Below are positions 16,808 to 25,829 of a stretch of DNA of 64,000 nucleotides, in pieces. Location of the stretch: positions 62,001 through 126,000 of the forward strand of contig NZ_JBJNRJ010000009.1 of the NCBI RefSeq assembly GCF_046233715.1. The letters are read 5' to 3'. Position numbers and translations under genes: made by a program. The stretch is from Trujillonella humicola (GTDB lineage Bacteria > Actinomycetota > Actinomycetes > Mycobacteriales > Geodermatophilaceae). The notes below the pieces were generated by a model that had not been told where the DNA came from, did not search any database, and worked only from the letters and a program-made list of their open reading frames with translations. Each line of letters opens with the position of its first letter. Within the stretch, counting starts at the first letter, position 1.

Positions 16808-18254
16808 CCTCCTCGCCGGCCGGCGCCCGCGTGCCCGCTACAGGCCGGCCCGCCCCGGCCAGGGTAGTCGCGGACGCGGAGGGCCCGGTCCGCGCCGGTC
16901 CACCGCCGGCGCGCGGGGCCACCAGTGCCCCGGTGGCGGCGACGACGGTGAGCAGCGCGACCGCCGCGAGCACCGCCCCGGCCAGTGGCAGCGAGCCCTG
17001 GCCGGCCGCCCCCACCAGCACGCCGACCGCACCGACGCTGAGTGCCGACGCCGTGACGTCGGAGATCTGCAGCGCCGAGGAGTCGGCGCCGCGGCGGTGC
17101 TCGGGCGAGTGCTCGAACAGCAGCACGCCGACGCTCGGCATGCCCAGTCCCATCCCGAAGCCGGCGACGGTCCAGGTCACGTACGCCGTCCAGCCGCCGA
17201 GGCCCGGCACGGCCACGAGCGCGGTGCCCGCGACACCCAGGGCCAGCGACGCGAAGCCCACGCGCAGCAGCAGCACCCGCGACAGCCCCGGCCGGCGGCC
17301 CTGCGCGACGGAGGCCAGCGCCCAGCCCAGGGAGCCGGCGGTCAACGGGATGCCGGCCGCGACGGGGCTGTAGCCGTGCAGCTCGGTGAGGGCGAGGGGC
17401 AGCAGCGCGTCCACCCCGAAGAAGGAGGCGGCCAGCAGCCCGCGGGAGGCCACCACGGTCGGCAGCCCGCGCGCCGCGCGCACCGTGCCCGGCGGCAGCA
17501 ACCGCCGGAGCCCGGCGACGAGGGCGGCCAGACCCACCGCGACGAGGACGACGGAGAGGCCGTCCAGCCGCTGCCCGGCGTACTGCAGCGCCGCGATCCC
17601 CAGCCCGGCCAGCCCCGCCCACCAGCGCCGCGCCGGGTCGGGCCTGCCCGGCTCCCCGGGCACCGGCAGCGCCCGGAGCGCGGGCAGCACCAGCACCAGC
17701 CCGGCGAGGACCAGCGGCAGCAGCCCGAGGAACACCAGCCGCCACGACGCGTGCGCGGTGACCAGCCCGGCGATCACCGGCCCCGCGAGGGCGGGCACCA
17801 CCCAGGCGGTGGAGAACGCGCCGAACAGCGCCGGGCGCACGCGGGCCGGGAAGGCCTGGCCGGCCGCCACGTAGAGGGAGACGGCGATCAGACCCGAGCC
17901 CAGCCCCTGCACGGCACGGCCGGCCACCAGCACGGCCATCGACCCGGCCAGCCCCGCGGCCAGCAACCCGGCGGCGAACACCCCGACCCCGGCGACGACG
18001 GCCGTCCGGGGCCCGCGGCGGTCGCCGATGTCGCCGCCGACGACCATGCCGACGACCGAGGCGACGAGGAAGGCGGAGAACGGCCAGCCGTACCAGGCCA
18101 GCCCGTCGAGCTCGGCCACCACGGTCGGCATCGCCGTGCCCACGGCCATCGTCTCGAAGGCGATCAGGGTGACGAGCAGCAGCAGGCCGGTGGTCCGCAA
18201 CCGCAGGCCCCGGCCGAAGATCCCCCCGTCGACGGACTCCACGTCTGCGCCCAA
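16800..18254 (-). CDS. MFS transporter, drug-exporter type
   Basis: 484 residues with 12-14 hydrophobic helices. Seen are an early MPTVVAELDG segment, the loop motif GDIGDRRGPRTA after helix 2, GRAVQGLGSGL, and the C-terminal SALQISDVTASALSVG. These features are typical of DHA2-like proton-driven multidrug exporters; the substrate is unknown. The TTG at 18254 is preferred because AGGAGGG lies about 10 nt upstream; a GTG at 18242 is the alternative. The last codons lie in the duplicated segment. It is in tandem orientation between etfA and iscS. Confidence 0.85.
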   Translation of the reverse strand: MGADVESVDGGIFGRGLRLRTTGLLLLVTLIAFETMAVGTAMPTVVAELDGLAWYGWPFSAFLVASVVGMVVGGDIGDRRGPRTAVVAGVGVFAAGLLAAGLAGSMAVLVAGRAVQGLGSGLIAVSLYVAAGQAFPARVRPALFGAFSTAWVVPALAGPVIAGLVTAHASWRLVFLGLLPLVLAGLVLVLPALRALPVPGEPGRPDPARRWWAGLAGLGIAALQYAGQRLDGLSVVLVAVGLAALVAGLRRLLPPGTVRAARGLPTVVASRGLLAASFFGVDALLPLALTELHGYSPVAAGIPLTAGSLGWALASVAQGRRPGLSRVLLLRVGFASLALGVAGTALVAVPGLGGWTAYVTWTVAGFGMGLGMPSVGVLLFEHSPEHRRGADSSALQISDVTASALSVGAVGVLVGAAGQGSLPLAGAVLAAVALLTVVAATGALVAPRAGGGPARTGPSASATTLAGAGRPVAGTRAPAGEEAA

Positions 18255-18293
18255 CCCGCCGCCCTCCTCCGCACTTCCCGCCCCCGGACACGA

Positions 18294-18331
18294 CCGAGCG
18301 CCGGTCCCCCGACGGGGGGACCGGCGCTCGG
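18294..18331. terminator. Strong GC hairpin downstream of etfA
   Basis: A near-perfect inverted repeat with a 16-17 bp stem (cgagcgccggtccccc paired with its complement) and a 4-nt loop. It lies between the etfA stop and the MFS gene start. There is no U-tract, as is usual for actinobacterial terminators. Confidence 0.75.
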
Positions 18332-18338
18332 CCGCCGT

Positions 18339-18397
18339 GGCCTCGTCCCGAGGCTCGCGCCGCGCCGGAGCGTGGCGTGAGGAGGACGGGGCCCTTA
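18339..18397 (-). terminator. Stop-linked hairpin (family element), etfA
   Basis: Begins at the etfA TAA and continues as a stem in which GGCCCCGTCC pairs with GGACGAGGCC (minus strand). The loop region contains CACGCCACGCTC. It resembles the elements after the FHA gene, glgE, mak, the thioredoxin gene and crotonyl-CoA reductase. Confidence 0.55.
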
Positions 18398-19360
18398 CGC
18401 CTTGCGGGCGGTGATGATCTCGGTCGCCTGCGGCACGACGGTGTTCAGGTCGCCGACGACGCCGAAGTCGGCCAGCTCGAAGATCGGGGCCTCGGGGTCC
18501 TTGTTGATGGCCACGATGGTCTTCGAGGTCTGCATGCCGGCCCGGTGCTGGATGGCGCCGGAGATGCCGACCGCGACGTAGAGCTGCGGCGACACCGTCT
18601 TGCCGGTCTGGCCGACCTGGAAGCTGTGCGGGTAGAAGCCGGAGTCCACCGCCGCGCGGGAGGCGCCGACGGCCCCGCCGAGGGAGTCGGCCAGGCCCTC
18701 GATGACCGAGAAGTTCTCCGCCGACGCCACGCCGCGCCCGCCGGAGACGACGATGGCGGCCTCGGTCAGCTCCGGCCGCGAGGACTTCTGCTCCACGACC
18801 CGGTCGAGCACGCGGGTGGCCTTCGCGGCGTCGGAGAGCTGGACGGCGACCTGCTGCTCGGTGCCCGCGGCCGGCGCCGGCTCGGGGGCGACCGAGTTGC
18901 CGCGCAGCGTGTAGATGGGCGTGCCGACCTTCACCCGCGAGTGCACGATGGTCTGCCCGGCGAAGGCGAGCTGCGTCGCCGTCCCGTCGGACGCGATCTC
19001 CGTGACGTCGGTCAGGAAGCCGCTGCCGGTCTTCAGGGCGACGCGGGCGGCGATCTCCCTGCCCTCGGGCGAGGACGGGATGACCACGGCCGCCGGCGAC
19101 CTCTCGCTCACCAGCTGGGCCAGCACCTCGGCCTTGGGGGCGACCAGGTACTCGTCGATCTCGGGGCTCTCGGCGACGTAGACGGTCGCCGCGCCGTACT
19201 CGGCGAGCTTCTCCCGCACCGCGGCGGCCGCACCGGGGGCCGCGGCGACGACGGCCGACACCTCACCCAGGGCGCGGGCGGCGGTGAGCGCCTCCAGCGT
19301 CGTCTTGCGCACACCGTCGCCGGTGGGGTTCAGCTCGGCCAGGACCAGGACCTCTGCCAT
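18395..19360 (-). CDS. etfA: Electron transfer flavoprotein, alpha subunit
   Basis: 321 residues. With EtfB it carries electrons from acyl-CoA dehydrogenases to the quinone pool. Seen are the N-terminal VLVLAEL, and the C-terminal FAD-binding region with VVSGGRG, GFYPHSFQVGQTGKTVSPQLYVAVGISGAIQHRAGM and INKDPEAPIF. It lies 39 bp downstream of etfB; an AGGAG precedes the ATG. The order etfB-etfA is the standard operon (M. tuberculosis fixA-fixB, Rv3029c-Rv3028c). Confidence 0.97.
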   Translation of the reverse strand: MAEVLVLAELNPTGDGVRKTTLEALTAARALGEVSAVVAAAPGAAAAVREKLAEYGAATVYVAESPEIDEYLVAPKAEVLAQLVSERSPAAVVIPSSPEGREIAARVALKTGSGFLTDVTEIASDGTATQLAFAGQTIVHSRVKVGTPIYTLRGNSVAPEPAPAAGTEQQVAVQLSDAAKATRVLDRVVEQKSSRPELTEAAIVVSGGRGVASAENFSVIEGLADSLGGAVGASRAAVDSGFYPHSFQVGQTGKTVSPQLYVAVGISGAIQHRAGMQTSKTIVAINKDPEAPIFELADFGVVGDLNTVVPQATEIITARKA

Positions 19361-19399
19361 GACGTGTCTGTCTCCTCTACCTGTGATCCGGGTCCGCGC

Positions 19400-20179
19400 T
19401 CAGACGATCTTCTGGCCGGCGAGGAAGTCGACGAACTTCTGCGCACCGTCGCCCTCGTCGGGCACCTTGACGCCCTCGCCCTTGGGCGGGCGGCCGGCGA
19501 AGTCCAGCACCTCGCTGGTGGCGCTGCCCAGGCCGACGGTGGAGGGGTCGATGCCCAGGTCGGCGAGCGACTTGGTCTCCACCGGCTTCTTCTTGGCCGC
19601 CATGATGCCCTTGAAGGAGGGGTAGCGCGGCTCGTTGATGGTGTCCCAGGTGGACACGATCGCCGGCAGCGGGGCCTCCAGGGCCCAGTAGCCGCCGTCG
19701 GTCTGCCGGTTCACCTTGACCGTGGAGCCCTCGACGGTGAGCTTCTGCGCACCCGACACCTGCGGCAGACCCAGGCGCTCGGCCAGCAGCGCCGGCATCA
19801 CCGCCACCTGGCCGTCGGTCGAGGTGGCGCCGGTGAGGACGAGGTCGTACTCCATCTGCTGCAGCGCCGCGGCGAGGATCGCCGAGGTCTGGATGGCGCA
19901 CGAGCCGTGGATGGCGTCGTCCACGACGTGGACGGCCTTGTCGGCGCCCATCGACAGTGCCTTGCGGATCGCGTCGGTGGCGCTGGCCGGGCCCACGGTC
20001 AGCACGGTCACCTCGCCGCCCTGCGCCTCCTTGACAGTGAGCGCCTCCTCGATGGCGTACTCGTCGATCTCGTTGAGAACGTTGTCGGCACCGGCACGCG
20101 CGACGGTGTTGTCCGACGGGTCCAGCGAGCGCTGGGTGCCGGAATCGGGGACCTGCTTGACCAGAACGACGATGTTCAT
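19400..20179 (-). CDS. etfB: Electron transfer flavoprotein, beta subunit
   Basis: 259 residues. It binds AMP and forms the heterodimer with EtfA. Seen are the N-terminal NIVVLVKQVPDSG, the nucleotide-binding VLTVGPASATDAIRKALSMGADKAVHV, and the recognition-loop region PYxxLP-like LPAIVSTWDTINEPRYPSFKGIMAAKKKPV. Start ATG 20179. It is the first gene of the etfBA operon; the upstream cysteine-metabolism gene ends 120 bp away on the same strand. Confidence 0.97.
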   Translation of the reverse strand: MNIVVLVKQVPDSGTQRSLDPSDNTVARAGADNVLNEIDEYAIEEALTVKEAQGGEVTVLTVGPASATDAIRKALSMGADKAVHVVDDAIHGSCAIQTSAILAAALQQMEYDLVLTGATSTDGQVAVMPALLAERLGLPQVSGAQKLTVEGSTVKVNRQTDGGYWALEAPLPAIVSTWDTINEPRYPSFKGIMAAKKKPVETKSLADLGIDPSTVGLGSATSEVLDFAGRPPKGEGVKVPDEGDGAQKFVDFLAGQKIV

Positions 20180-20299
20180 CGCCAGACCTACCTCCGGGAA
20201 CGGTCAGGGGACGCGAGCCCGACGGCCCGCCTGGCTCCAACTCTGGAGGTTACGTCCAGGTGTCGACCGCCGGGACGGCGGAGACCGGTGACGCCCGTC

Positions 20300-21412
20300 T
20301 CACCGGGGAGGAGACCACTCCCCCGTCGCGGCGAACCGGCGCAGGGTCTCCGCGTGCGGCGCCAGGTCCAGCCCCTGGCCGGCCACCCACTCGTCGGAGT
20401 AGTAGGTGTGGGCGTACCGCTCGCCGCCGTCGCACAGCAGGGTGACGACGCTGCCGCGGACGCCGGCCCGCAGCATCTCGGCGACCAGCGTGAAGGCCCC
20501 CCACAGGTTCGTGCCGGTCGATCCCCCGGCCCGCCGTCCGGTCGCCTCGGCGAGGTGGCGCATCGCCGCCAGCGACGCGGCGTCCGGGACGCCGATCATG
20601 CGGTCGACGATCGTCGGCACGAACGAGGGCTCCACGCGGGGCCGGCCGATGCCCTCGATGCGGGAGGGGAGTCCGGTCGTCAGGTCCGGGTCCCCCGCGG
20701 CCCAGCCGGGGAGGAACGCCGAGCCCTCCGGGTCGACGACGGCCAGCCGGGTGCGGAACCGCCGGTAGCGCAGGTAGCGGCCGATGGTGGCGCTGGTGCC
20801 GCCGGTACCGGCGCCGACGACCACCCAGTCGGGGACGGGGTGCCGCTCGAGCGCCATCTGGTCGAACACCGACTCGGCGATGTTGTTGTTGCCGCGCCAG
20901 TCCGTGGCCCGTTCGGCGTAGGTGAACTGGTCCAGGAAGTGACCGCCGCACTCCGCGGCCAGCCGGCGGGCCTCGTCGTACATGTCCGGCGCGTTCTCCA
21001 CGAAGGAGCAGCGGCCGCCGTGGAACTCGATGAGCGCCACCTTCTCCGCGCTGGTCGAGGCCGGCATGACGGCCACGAACGGCAGGCCGAGCATGCGGGC
21101 GAAGTACGCCTCGCTGACCGCGGTGGAGCCGCTGGAGGCCTCCACCACCGGCGTCCCCTCGGTGATCTGCCCCGAGCACAACCCGTACAGGAACAGCGAC
21201 CGCGCCAGCCGGTGCTTGAGGCTGCCGGTCGGGTGGGTCGACTCGTCCTTCAGGTACAGGTCGATCTCCCACTCGGGCGGGAGCGGGTAGGCCAGCAGGT
21301 GGGTGTCGGCGCTGCGGTGGGCGTCGGCCTCGACCACGGCGACCGCCCGGTCCACCCACGCGCGGCCGGCGAGGTCGGAACGGTCGATGTCGGGGGCCTC
21401 CGGTGCGCTCAC
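20300..21412 (-). CDS. PLP-dependent cysteine synthase-family enzyme (Cds1-like)
   Basis: 370 residues, fold type II PLP enzyme. Seen are the PLP-lysine region THPTGSLKHRLA, the substrate loop VEASSGSTAVS, FVAVMPAST, and the phosphate loop GAGTGGTSATIGRY. Overall it resembles M. tuberculosis Rv3684 (Cds1), reported as an L-cysteine desulfhydrase, rather than CysK or CysM. The probable reaction is release of sulfide from cysteine. GTG at 21412 chosen; upstream in-frame codons are Arg/Pro-rich and reach into the divergent kinase promoter. It is divergent from the kinase gene (115 bp). Confidence 0.8.
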   Translation of the reverse strand: MSAPEAPDIDRSDLAGRAWVDRAVAVVEADAHRSADTHLLAYPLPPEWEIDLYLKDESTHPTGSLKHRLARSLFLYGLCSGQITEGTPVVEASSGSTAVSEAYFARMLGLPFVAVMPASTSAEKVALIEFHGGRCSFVENAPDMYDEARRLAAECGGHFLDQFTYAERATDWRGNNNIAESVFDQMALERHPVPDWVVVGAGTGGTSATIGRYLRYRRFRTRLAVVDPEGSAFLPGWAAGDPDLTTGLPSRIEGIGRPRVEPSFVPTIVDRMIGVPDAASLAAMRHLAEATGRRAGGSTGTNLWGAFTLVAEMLRAGVRGSVVTLLCDGGERYAHTYYSDEWVAGQGLDLAPHAETLRRFAATGEWSPPR

Positions 21413-21527
21413 CGGGCCATCGTGGCGCACGGGCCGGCACCGGCCCGCACGACCTTCCCGGCACCCCCGTCGCGGTCCTACGCTGCCCGCGCGAGGCGGC
21501 CACCGCCGGGCCGCCGGGGGAGCACCC

Positions 21528-23705
21528 ATGACCGCGAGCCAGTTCGGCCCCTACGAGCTCGCCGAGATCCTCGGGGTCGGCGGGATGGGCGAGGTCTGGC
21601 GCGCCCGGGACACCCGCCGGGACCGGTGGGTGGCCCTGAAGCTGCTGCCCGCGCAGCTCAACGCCGACCGCGAGTTCGCCAACCGCTTCCGCCGGGAGTC
21701 CCACGTCGCCGCCCGCCTGCGCGAGCCGCACGTGATCCCCATCCACGACTACGGGGAGATCGACGGCCGGCTGTTCATCGACATGCGGCTGGTCGACGGC
21801 CAGGACCTGGGCCGGCTGCTGCAGGACGGCCCGCTGCCGCCCGCGCGCGCGGTGGCCCTGCTCGGGCAGGTCGCCGACGCGCTGCAGGCGGCGCACGACG
21901 ACGGCCTGGTGCACCGGGACGTCAAGCCGGGGAACGTCCTGGTGACCCGCAGCGACTTCGTGTACGTCGTCGACTTCGGCATCGCCCGGTCGGTCGGCAG
22001 CACCAGCACCTCGCTGACCATGACCGGGGCGACGGTCGGCACGCTGGACTACATGGCCCCGGAGCGGTTCACCAACCAGCCGCTGGACGGGCGGGTGGAC
22101 GTCTACTCCCTGGCCTGCGTGCTCGCCGAGGCCGTCACCGCCCGGCGTCCCTTCCGGGGCGAGGACCTGCCCGCGCTGCTGTACGCGCACCTCTACACCG
22201 ACCCGCCGCGGCCCAGCGAGGTCGTCCCGGGCGTCCCCGCCGCGCTCGACGAGGTCGTCGCCCGCGGGATGGCCAAGCGGCCCGAGGACCGGTACGACAC
22301 CCCGGGCGAGCTGATGGCCGCCGCACGGTCCGCGCTCACCGGCGCCCCGGCGGCGCGGCGCACCCCGGGTACCGACGGACCCCCTGCGGCGGACGGGGCC
22401 CCGGAGACCGTGCCGGCCCCGGCCGTCGCGGGCGGACCGGTCGGCGTCCCGGATCTCGGCATCACCTCCGGGGACGGCAGCCACCGGTCGGTGGACCCGC
22501 TTCCGGCGCCCACCGCGGCAGCGGCACCCCTCCCGCCGCCCCCGGCGGCCGCGTTCCCGCCCGGCCTCCCGCGACCGCGACCGCAGTGGGGGCGCCGCCT
22601 GGCGGTCGCCGCCGCCCTCGTCCTCCTGGTCGGCGGTGCGGGCCTGGGTGCCGCGCAGCTCTGGCCGGCCGACGACGGCGGGGGCACGGCGACGGCCGGG
22701 GCCGGGACCGGCGCACCGGGCGGCAGCAGCGGACCGGCCGGCCAGGACCGGCCGTCCCCGCAGGAGCAGCGGCCCGTCCCGGAAGCGAGCGTCGCGGTAC
22801 CGACGGCGGTGGGGGAACCGGTGGACGTCCCGCCGACCCCGGGCTTCCTCGCCGTCGCCCCCAACGGCCGCTACGCCTACATCGCCCACCGCGACGAGGG
22901 CGTCGTCTCTGTCCTCGACACGACCTCGCTGGCGGTCAACGCGACGATCCGGATCGAGGCCGGTCCGCCCCAGTTCGTCACCTTCTCGCCGGCCGGCGAC
23001 CGGGCCTACATCACCGTCTACAACGCCGACTACAGCGAGAACGCCGTCGTCTTCGTGGACACCGCGACCAACGAGGTGACCGCCACCGTCGAGGTCGGGC
23101 TGCGGCCGTTCGCGCCCGCGGTCTCCGCCGACGGCGCGTTGCTCTACATCCCCCTGCACAACGAGGGCCGGGTCGAGGTGCTCGACACCGCCACCGCCCG
23201 GGAGGTCGACTCCTACGAGGTGCCGCCGAACCCGCACTGGATCGCGCTCAGCGACGACGGCACCCGCGCGTACACCGCCAACCACGAGTCCGACGTCCTG
23301 TCGGTGCTCGACCTCACCGACGGCGGCCGCGTCCTCGGCACCCTGCCCGCCGGCGACTCCCCGCACAGCGTCGCCGTCTCCCCCGACGGCAGCCGGGTCG
23401 CCGTGGTCGCGTTCGACAGCAGCGACGTCCACGTCGTCGACACCGCGACCGAGCAGGTGGTGGCCAGCGGCCCGGTCGGGGACAACCCGCAGGACGTCAC
23501 CTGGGCGCCCGACGGCCGCCGCTTCTACACCGCCGACGTCGAGGGCGGCACGATGTCGGTGGTCGCGGCCGACACCCTGGCGGTCACCGCCAGCGTGCCG
23601 GCCGGGGAGTCCCCCACGAGCGTGGACGTCTCCCCCGACGGCGCCCGCGCCTACGTCACCGACCTGGCGACCGCCACGGTCCGGGTGTTCGACCTCACCG
23701 GGTAG
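21528..23705 (+). CDS. Receptor Ser/Thr protein kinase with YVTN beta-propeller sensor
   Basis: 725 residues. An N-terminal Hanks-type kinase (about 1-275) has LGVGGMGEVW, Lys38, HRDVKPGNV with catalytic Asp131, DFG at 149 and MAPERF, so it is catalytically complete. A Pro/Ala-rich juxtamembrane stretch follows, then one transmembrane helix (about 357-377) and a Gly/Ser linker. The extracellular part (about 440-725) has seven roughly 41-residue YVTN-type repeats (VSPDGSRV, VSVLDTTSLAV), a seven-bladed propeller. The layout parallels M. tuberculosis PknD, which has an NHL propeller. The ligand and targets are unknown. ATG 21528 starts the kinase at MTASQFGPYEL. Confidence 0.93.
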   Translation: MTASQFGPYELAEILGVGGMGEVWRARDTRRDRWVALKLLPAQLNADREFANRFRRESHVAARLREPHVIPIHDYGEIDGRLFIDMRLVDGQDLGRLLQDGPLPPARAVALLGQVADALQAAHDDGLVHRDVKPGNVLVTRSDFVYVVDFGIARSVGSTSTSLTMTGATVGTLDYMAPERFTNQPLDGRVDVYSLACVLAEAVTARRPFRGEDLPALLYAHLYTDPPRPSEVVPGVPAALDEVVARGMAKRPEDRYDTPGELMAAARSALTGAPAARRTPGTDGPPAADGAPETVPAPAVAGGPVGVPDLGITSGDGSHRSVDPLPAPTAAAAPLPPPPAAAFPPGLPRPRPQWGRRLAVAAALVLLVGGAGLGAAQLWPADDGGGTATAGAGTGAPGGSSGPAGQDRPSPQEQRPVPEASVAVPTAVGEPVDVPPTPGFLAVAPNGRYAYIAHRDEGVVSVLDTTSLAVNATIRIEAGPPQFVTFSPAGDRAYITVYNADYSENAVVFVDTATNEVTATVEVGLRPFAPAVSADGALLYIPLHNEGRVEVLDTATAREVDSYEVPPNPHWIALSDDGTRAYTANHESDVLSVLDLTDGGRVLGTLPAGDSPHSVAVSPDGSRVAVVAFDSSDVHVVDTATEQVVASGPVGDNPQDVTWAPDGRRFYTADVEGGTMSVVAADTLAVTASVPAGESPTSVDVSPDGARAYVTDLATATVRVFDLTG

Positions 23706-23726
23706 GTGCCCCGCTGCGGACGCCGG

Positions 23727-24878
23727 TCAGCCCACCGCGGCGGGTCCCGTGGCGGGCTCCGCGGCGGCGACCAGCACCGGCCGCTCCGCGGGGACCACGG
23801 TGACGGCCGTGCCGGGGGTGAGGTCCTGGCTGCCGGCGCTGGCGACGTCGACCAGCACCTCGGCCCCGTCGGGCAGGGCGACCGCCAGCCGGGTGGTGGC
23901 GCCGGAGAAGGTGCGGGTGACGACCCGCCCGGCGCCCCGCTCGTCCGCGGTGACCAGCAGGCCCTCCGGCCGGACCAGCGCCACCGCCGGGCCCGGCGCC
24001 GGGGCGGCGCCCAGCACCTCGCGGCGCACCCCCAGGAACTCGACGTCGCCGTCGCCGAGCACGGCGGGGATGCGGTTCATCGTGCCGACGAACTGGGCCA
24101 CGAAGGCCGTCGCCGGGCGCTCGTAGAGCTCGTCGGGCGAGGCGACCTGCTCCAGCCGGCCGGCCCGCATGACGCCGACCCGGTCGGCGACCGACAGCGC
24201 CTCGGCCTGGTCGTGGGTGACGAAGACCGTCGTGATCCCCAGCTCGAGCTGCAGCCGGCGGATCTCCTCGCGCAGCTGCACGCGGACCTGCGCGTCGAGG
24301 GCCGACAGCGGTTCGTCCAGCAGCAGCACCCGCGGCTCGACGGCCAGGGCCCGGGCCAGCGCCACCCGCTGCTGCTGGCCGCCGGAGAGCTGGTGCGGGT
24401 AGCGGCCGGCGCGGTCGGCCAGGCCCACGAGCTCCAGCAGCTCCCCGGCCCGCCCGCGCCGCTCGTCCCGCGAGCCGCGCCGGCGCACCCGCAGGCCGAA
24501 GGCGACGTTGTCGGCCACGGTCAGGTTGGGGAACAGGCTGTAGGCCTGGAACACCATGCCCATGTCGCGCTTGTTCGCCGGAACCCCGGTGACGTCGTCG
24601 CCGTCGAGGAGCACCCGCCCGGAGTCGGGGCGCTCGAAGCCGGCGATCGCCCTCAGCGCCGTCGTCTTGCCGCAGCCGGAGGGCCCCAGCAGGGCGAGGA
24701 ACTCCCCGCCGGTGATGTCGAGGTCCAGCCCGTCCAGGGCGAGGACGGTGCCGTAGCGCCGGGTGAGGCCCTCCAGCCGGACGGCGACGCCGGGCCGCTG
24801 CCGGAGCTCGGCGGCGGCCGCGTTGCCCGGTGCGGGAGCCGGCGACGGGACCGAGGAGGTCGAGGGGACGGCGGTCAT
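23727..24878 (-). CDS. ABC importer ATPase with TOBE domain
   Basis: 383 residues. The ATPase (about 30-260) has Walker A GPSGCGKTT, Q-loop VFQAYSLFPN, signature LSGGQQQRVALARAL, Walker B VLLLDEPLSALD and switch His (VTHDQAEAL). A C-terminal TOBE-type domain follows (VALVRPEGLL, GATTRLAV). This is the PotA/FbpC type that powers uptake of polyamines, iron or aminoethylphosphonate. The ATG start overlaps the permease stop (ATGA). It is last in a four-gene operon: binding protein, two permeases, ATPase. It is convergent with the kinase, 21 bp away. Confidence 0.9.
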   Translation of the reverse strand: MTAVPSTSSVPSPAPAPGNAAAAELRQRPGVAVRLEGLTRRYGTVLALDGLDLDITGGEFLALLGPSGCGKTTALRAIAGFERPDSGRVLLDGDDVTGVPANKRDMGMVFQAYSLFPNLTVADNVAFGLRVRRRGSRDERRGRAGELLELVGLADRAGRYPHQLSGGQQQRVALARALAVEPRVLLLDEPLSALDAQVRVQLREEIRRLQLELGITTVFVTHDQAEALSVADRVGVMRAGRLEQVASPDELYERPATAFVAQFVGTMNRIPAVLGDGDVEFLGVRREVLGAAPAPGPAVALVRPEGLLVTADERGAGRVVTRTFSGATTRLAVALPDGAEVLVDVASAGSQDLTPGTAVTVVPAERPVLVAAAEPATGPAAVG

Positions 24879-25759
24879 GCGGGGTCCTCCTCCCGGCGCC
24901 GGCGGTCCAGCGCGGAGATCAGCAGGAGCAGCGCCCAGGTGAGCAGCAGCGAGAGCACCGAGACCGCCACCGACAGCTGCGGCTCGGCCCCGGAGGCGAG
25001 CACGATCCAGGTCGGGAAGGTCTGGAAACCGAGGATGTTGGCGACGGTGAACTCGCCGAGCACCAGGGCGACGGCGAGGAACGAGGCGTTGAGCACCGAC
25101 GTGCGCAGCACCGGCAGCACCACCGAGACCATCACCCGCGGCCAGGAGGCGCCGAGGTTGCGGGCGGCCTCGGTGAGCGTGCGCAGCCCGGCGCCGCGCA
25201 CCCCGGCGTCCAGGGCGCGGTACACGAAGGGCATCGCCAGCACGACGTAGACCAGCACCAGGATCCAGGGCAGGTCGGGCTCCTGGAGGGCGAACATGAA
25301 CTCCGCCAGCGGGGTGCCGAGGAAGTAGTCCGGAGCCCAGGCGAGGACGCTGCGGACGCCGACGACGAGGGCGATCGGCGGCAGCACGAGCGGCAGCAGG
25401 GTGAGCAGCTCGACCGTCGTCCGCAGCCGCGGCAGCCGCAGCTCCACCAGGACGACGACGGGTACCACCAGCACGAGGGCGACGACCACGGTGAGCAGCG
25501 CGAGCACCAGCGAGCGGCCGAACGCCTCGGCGAAGCCCTCGGCGCCGGGGATCCGGGTGTACGGCTCGAGGGTGACGCCGCCGTCGCGCCGGTCGCGGAC
25601 GGTGAACCAGATCGACGCGCCCAGCGGGACGAGGAAGTAGACGCCCAGGACGGCGAAGACCGCCCAGCGCCACCACCCGCCGCCCCGGCGCCCGGGACGG
25701 GTCGGCGTCTCCGGGGCGACGCTGCCGGCTCCGGTCACGCCCGTGGTCATGGTGGTCAC
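24875..25759 (-). CDS. ABC importer permease (PotC type)
   Basis: 294 residues with six predicted helices and the EAA loop EAARNLGASWPRVMVSVVLP, which docks to the ATPase. LGEFTVANILGF is typical of the second permease of spermidine or phosphonate-type systems. Start GTG 25759 (VTTMTTG); the ATG three codons later is equally possible. The start region carries GCGAGGCGGGGCG just upstream, similar to the ribosome-binding repeat near iscS. Overlaps the ATPase gene by 4 bp. Confidence 0.88.
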   Translation of the reverse strand: MTTMTTGVTGAGSVAPETPTRPGRRGGGWWRWAVFAVLGVYFLVPLGASIWFTVRDRRDGGVTLEPYTRIPGAEGFAEAFGRSLVLALLTVVVALVLVVPVVVLVELRLPRLRTTVELLTLLPLVLPPIALVVGVRSVLAWAPDYFLGTPLAEFMFALQEPDLPWILVLVYVVLAMPFVYRALDAGVRGAGLRTLTEAARNLGASWPRVMVSVVLPVLRTSVLNASFLAVALVLGEFTVANILGFQTFPTWIVLASGAEPQLSVAVSVLSLLLTWALLLLISALDRRRREEDPA

Positions 25760-25829
25760 CGCCCCGCCTCGCCGGCGCTCGTCGCGATGCCGGCCGGCGC
25801 CGCGTCGCTGCCTGACCCCGCCGGCCCGG

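Noticed and set aside
20250..23432. 1,060-codon minus-strand open frame across the kinase gene
   Set aside because: It is antisense to a well-supported kinase and its translation has no domain features. High GC makes such open frames common.
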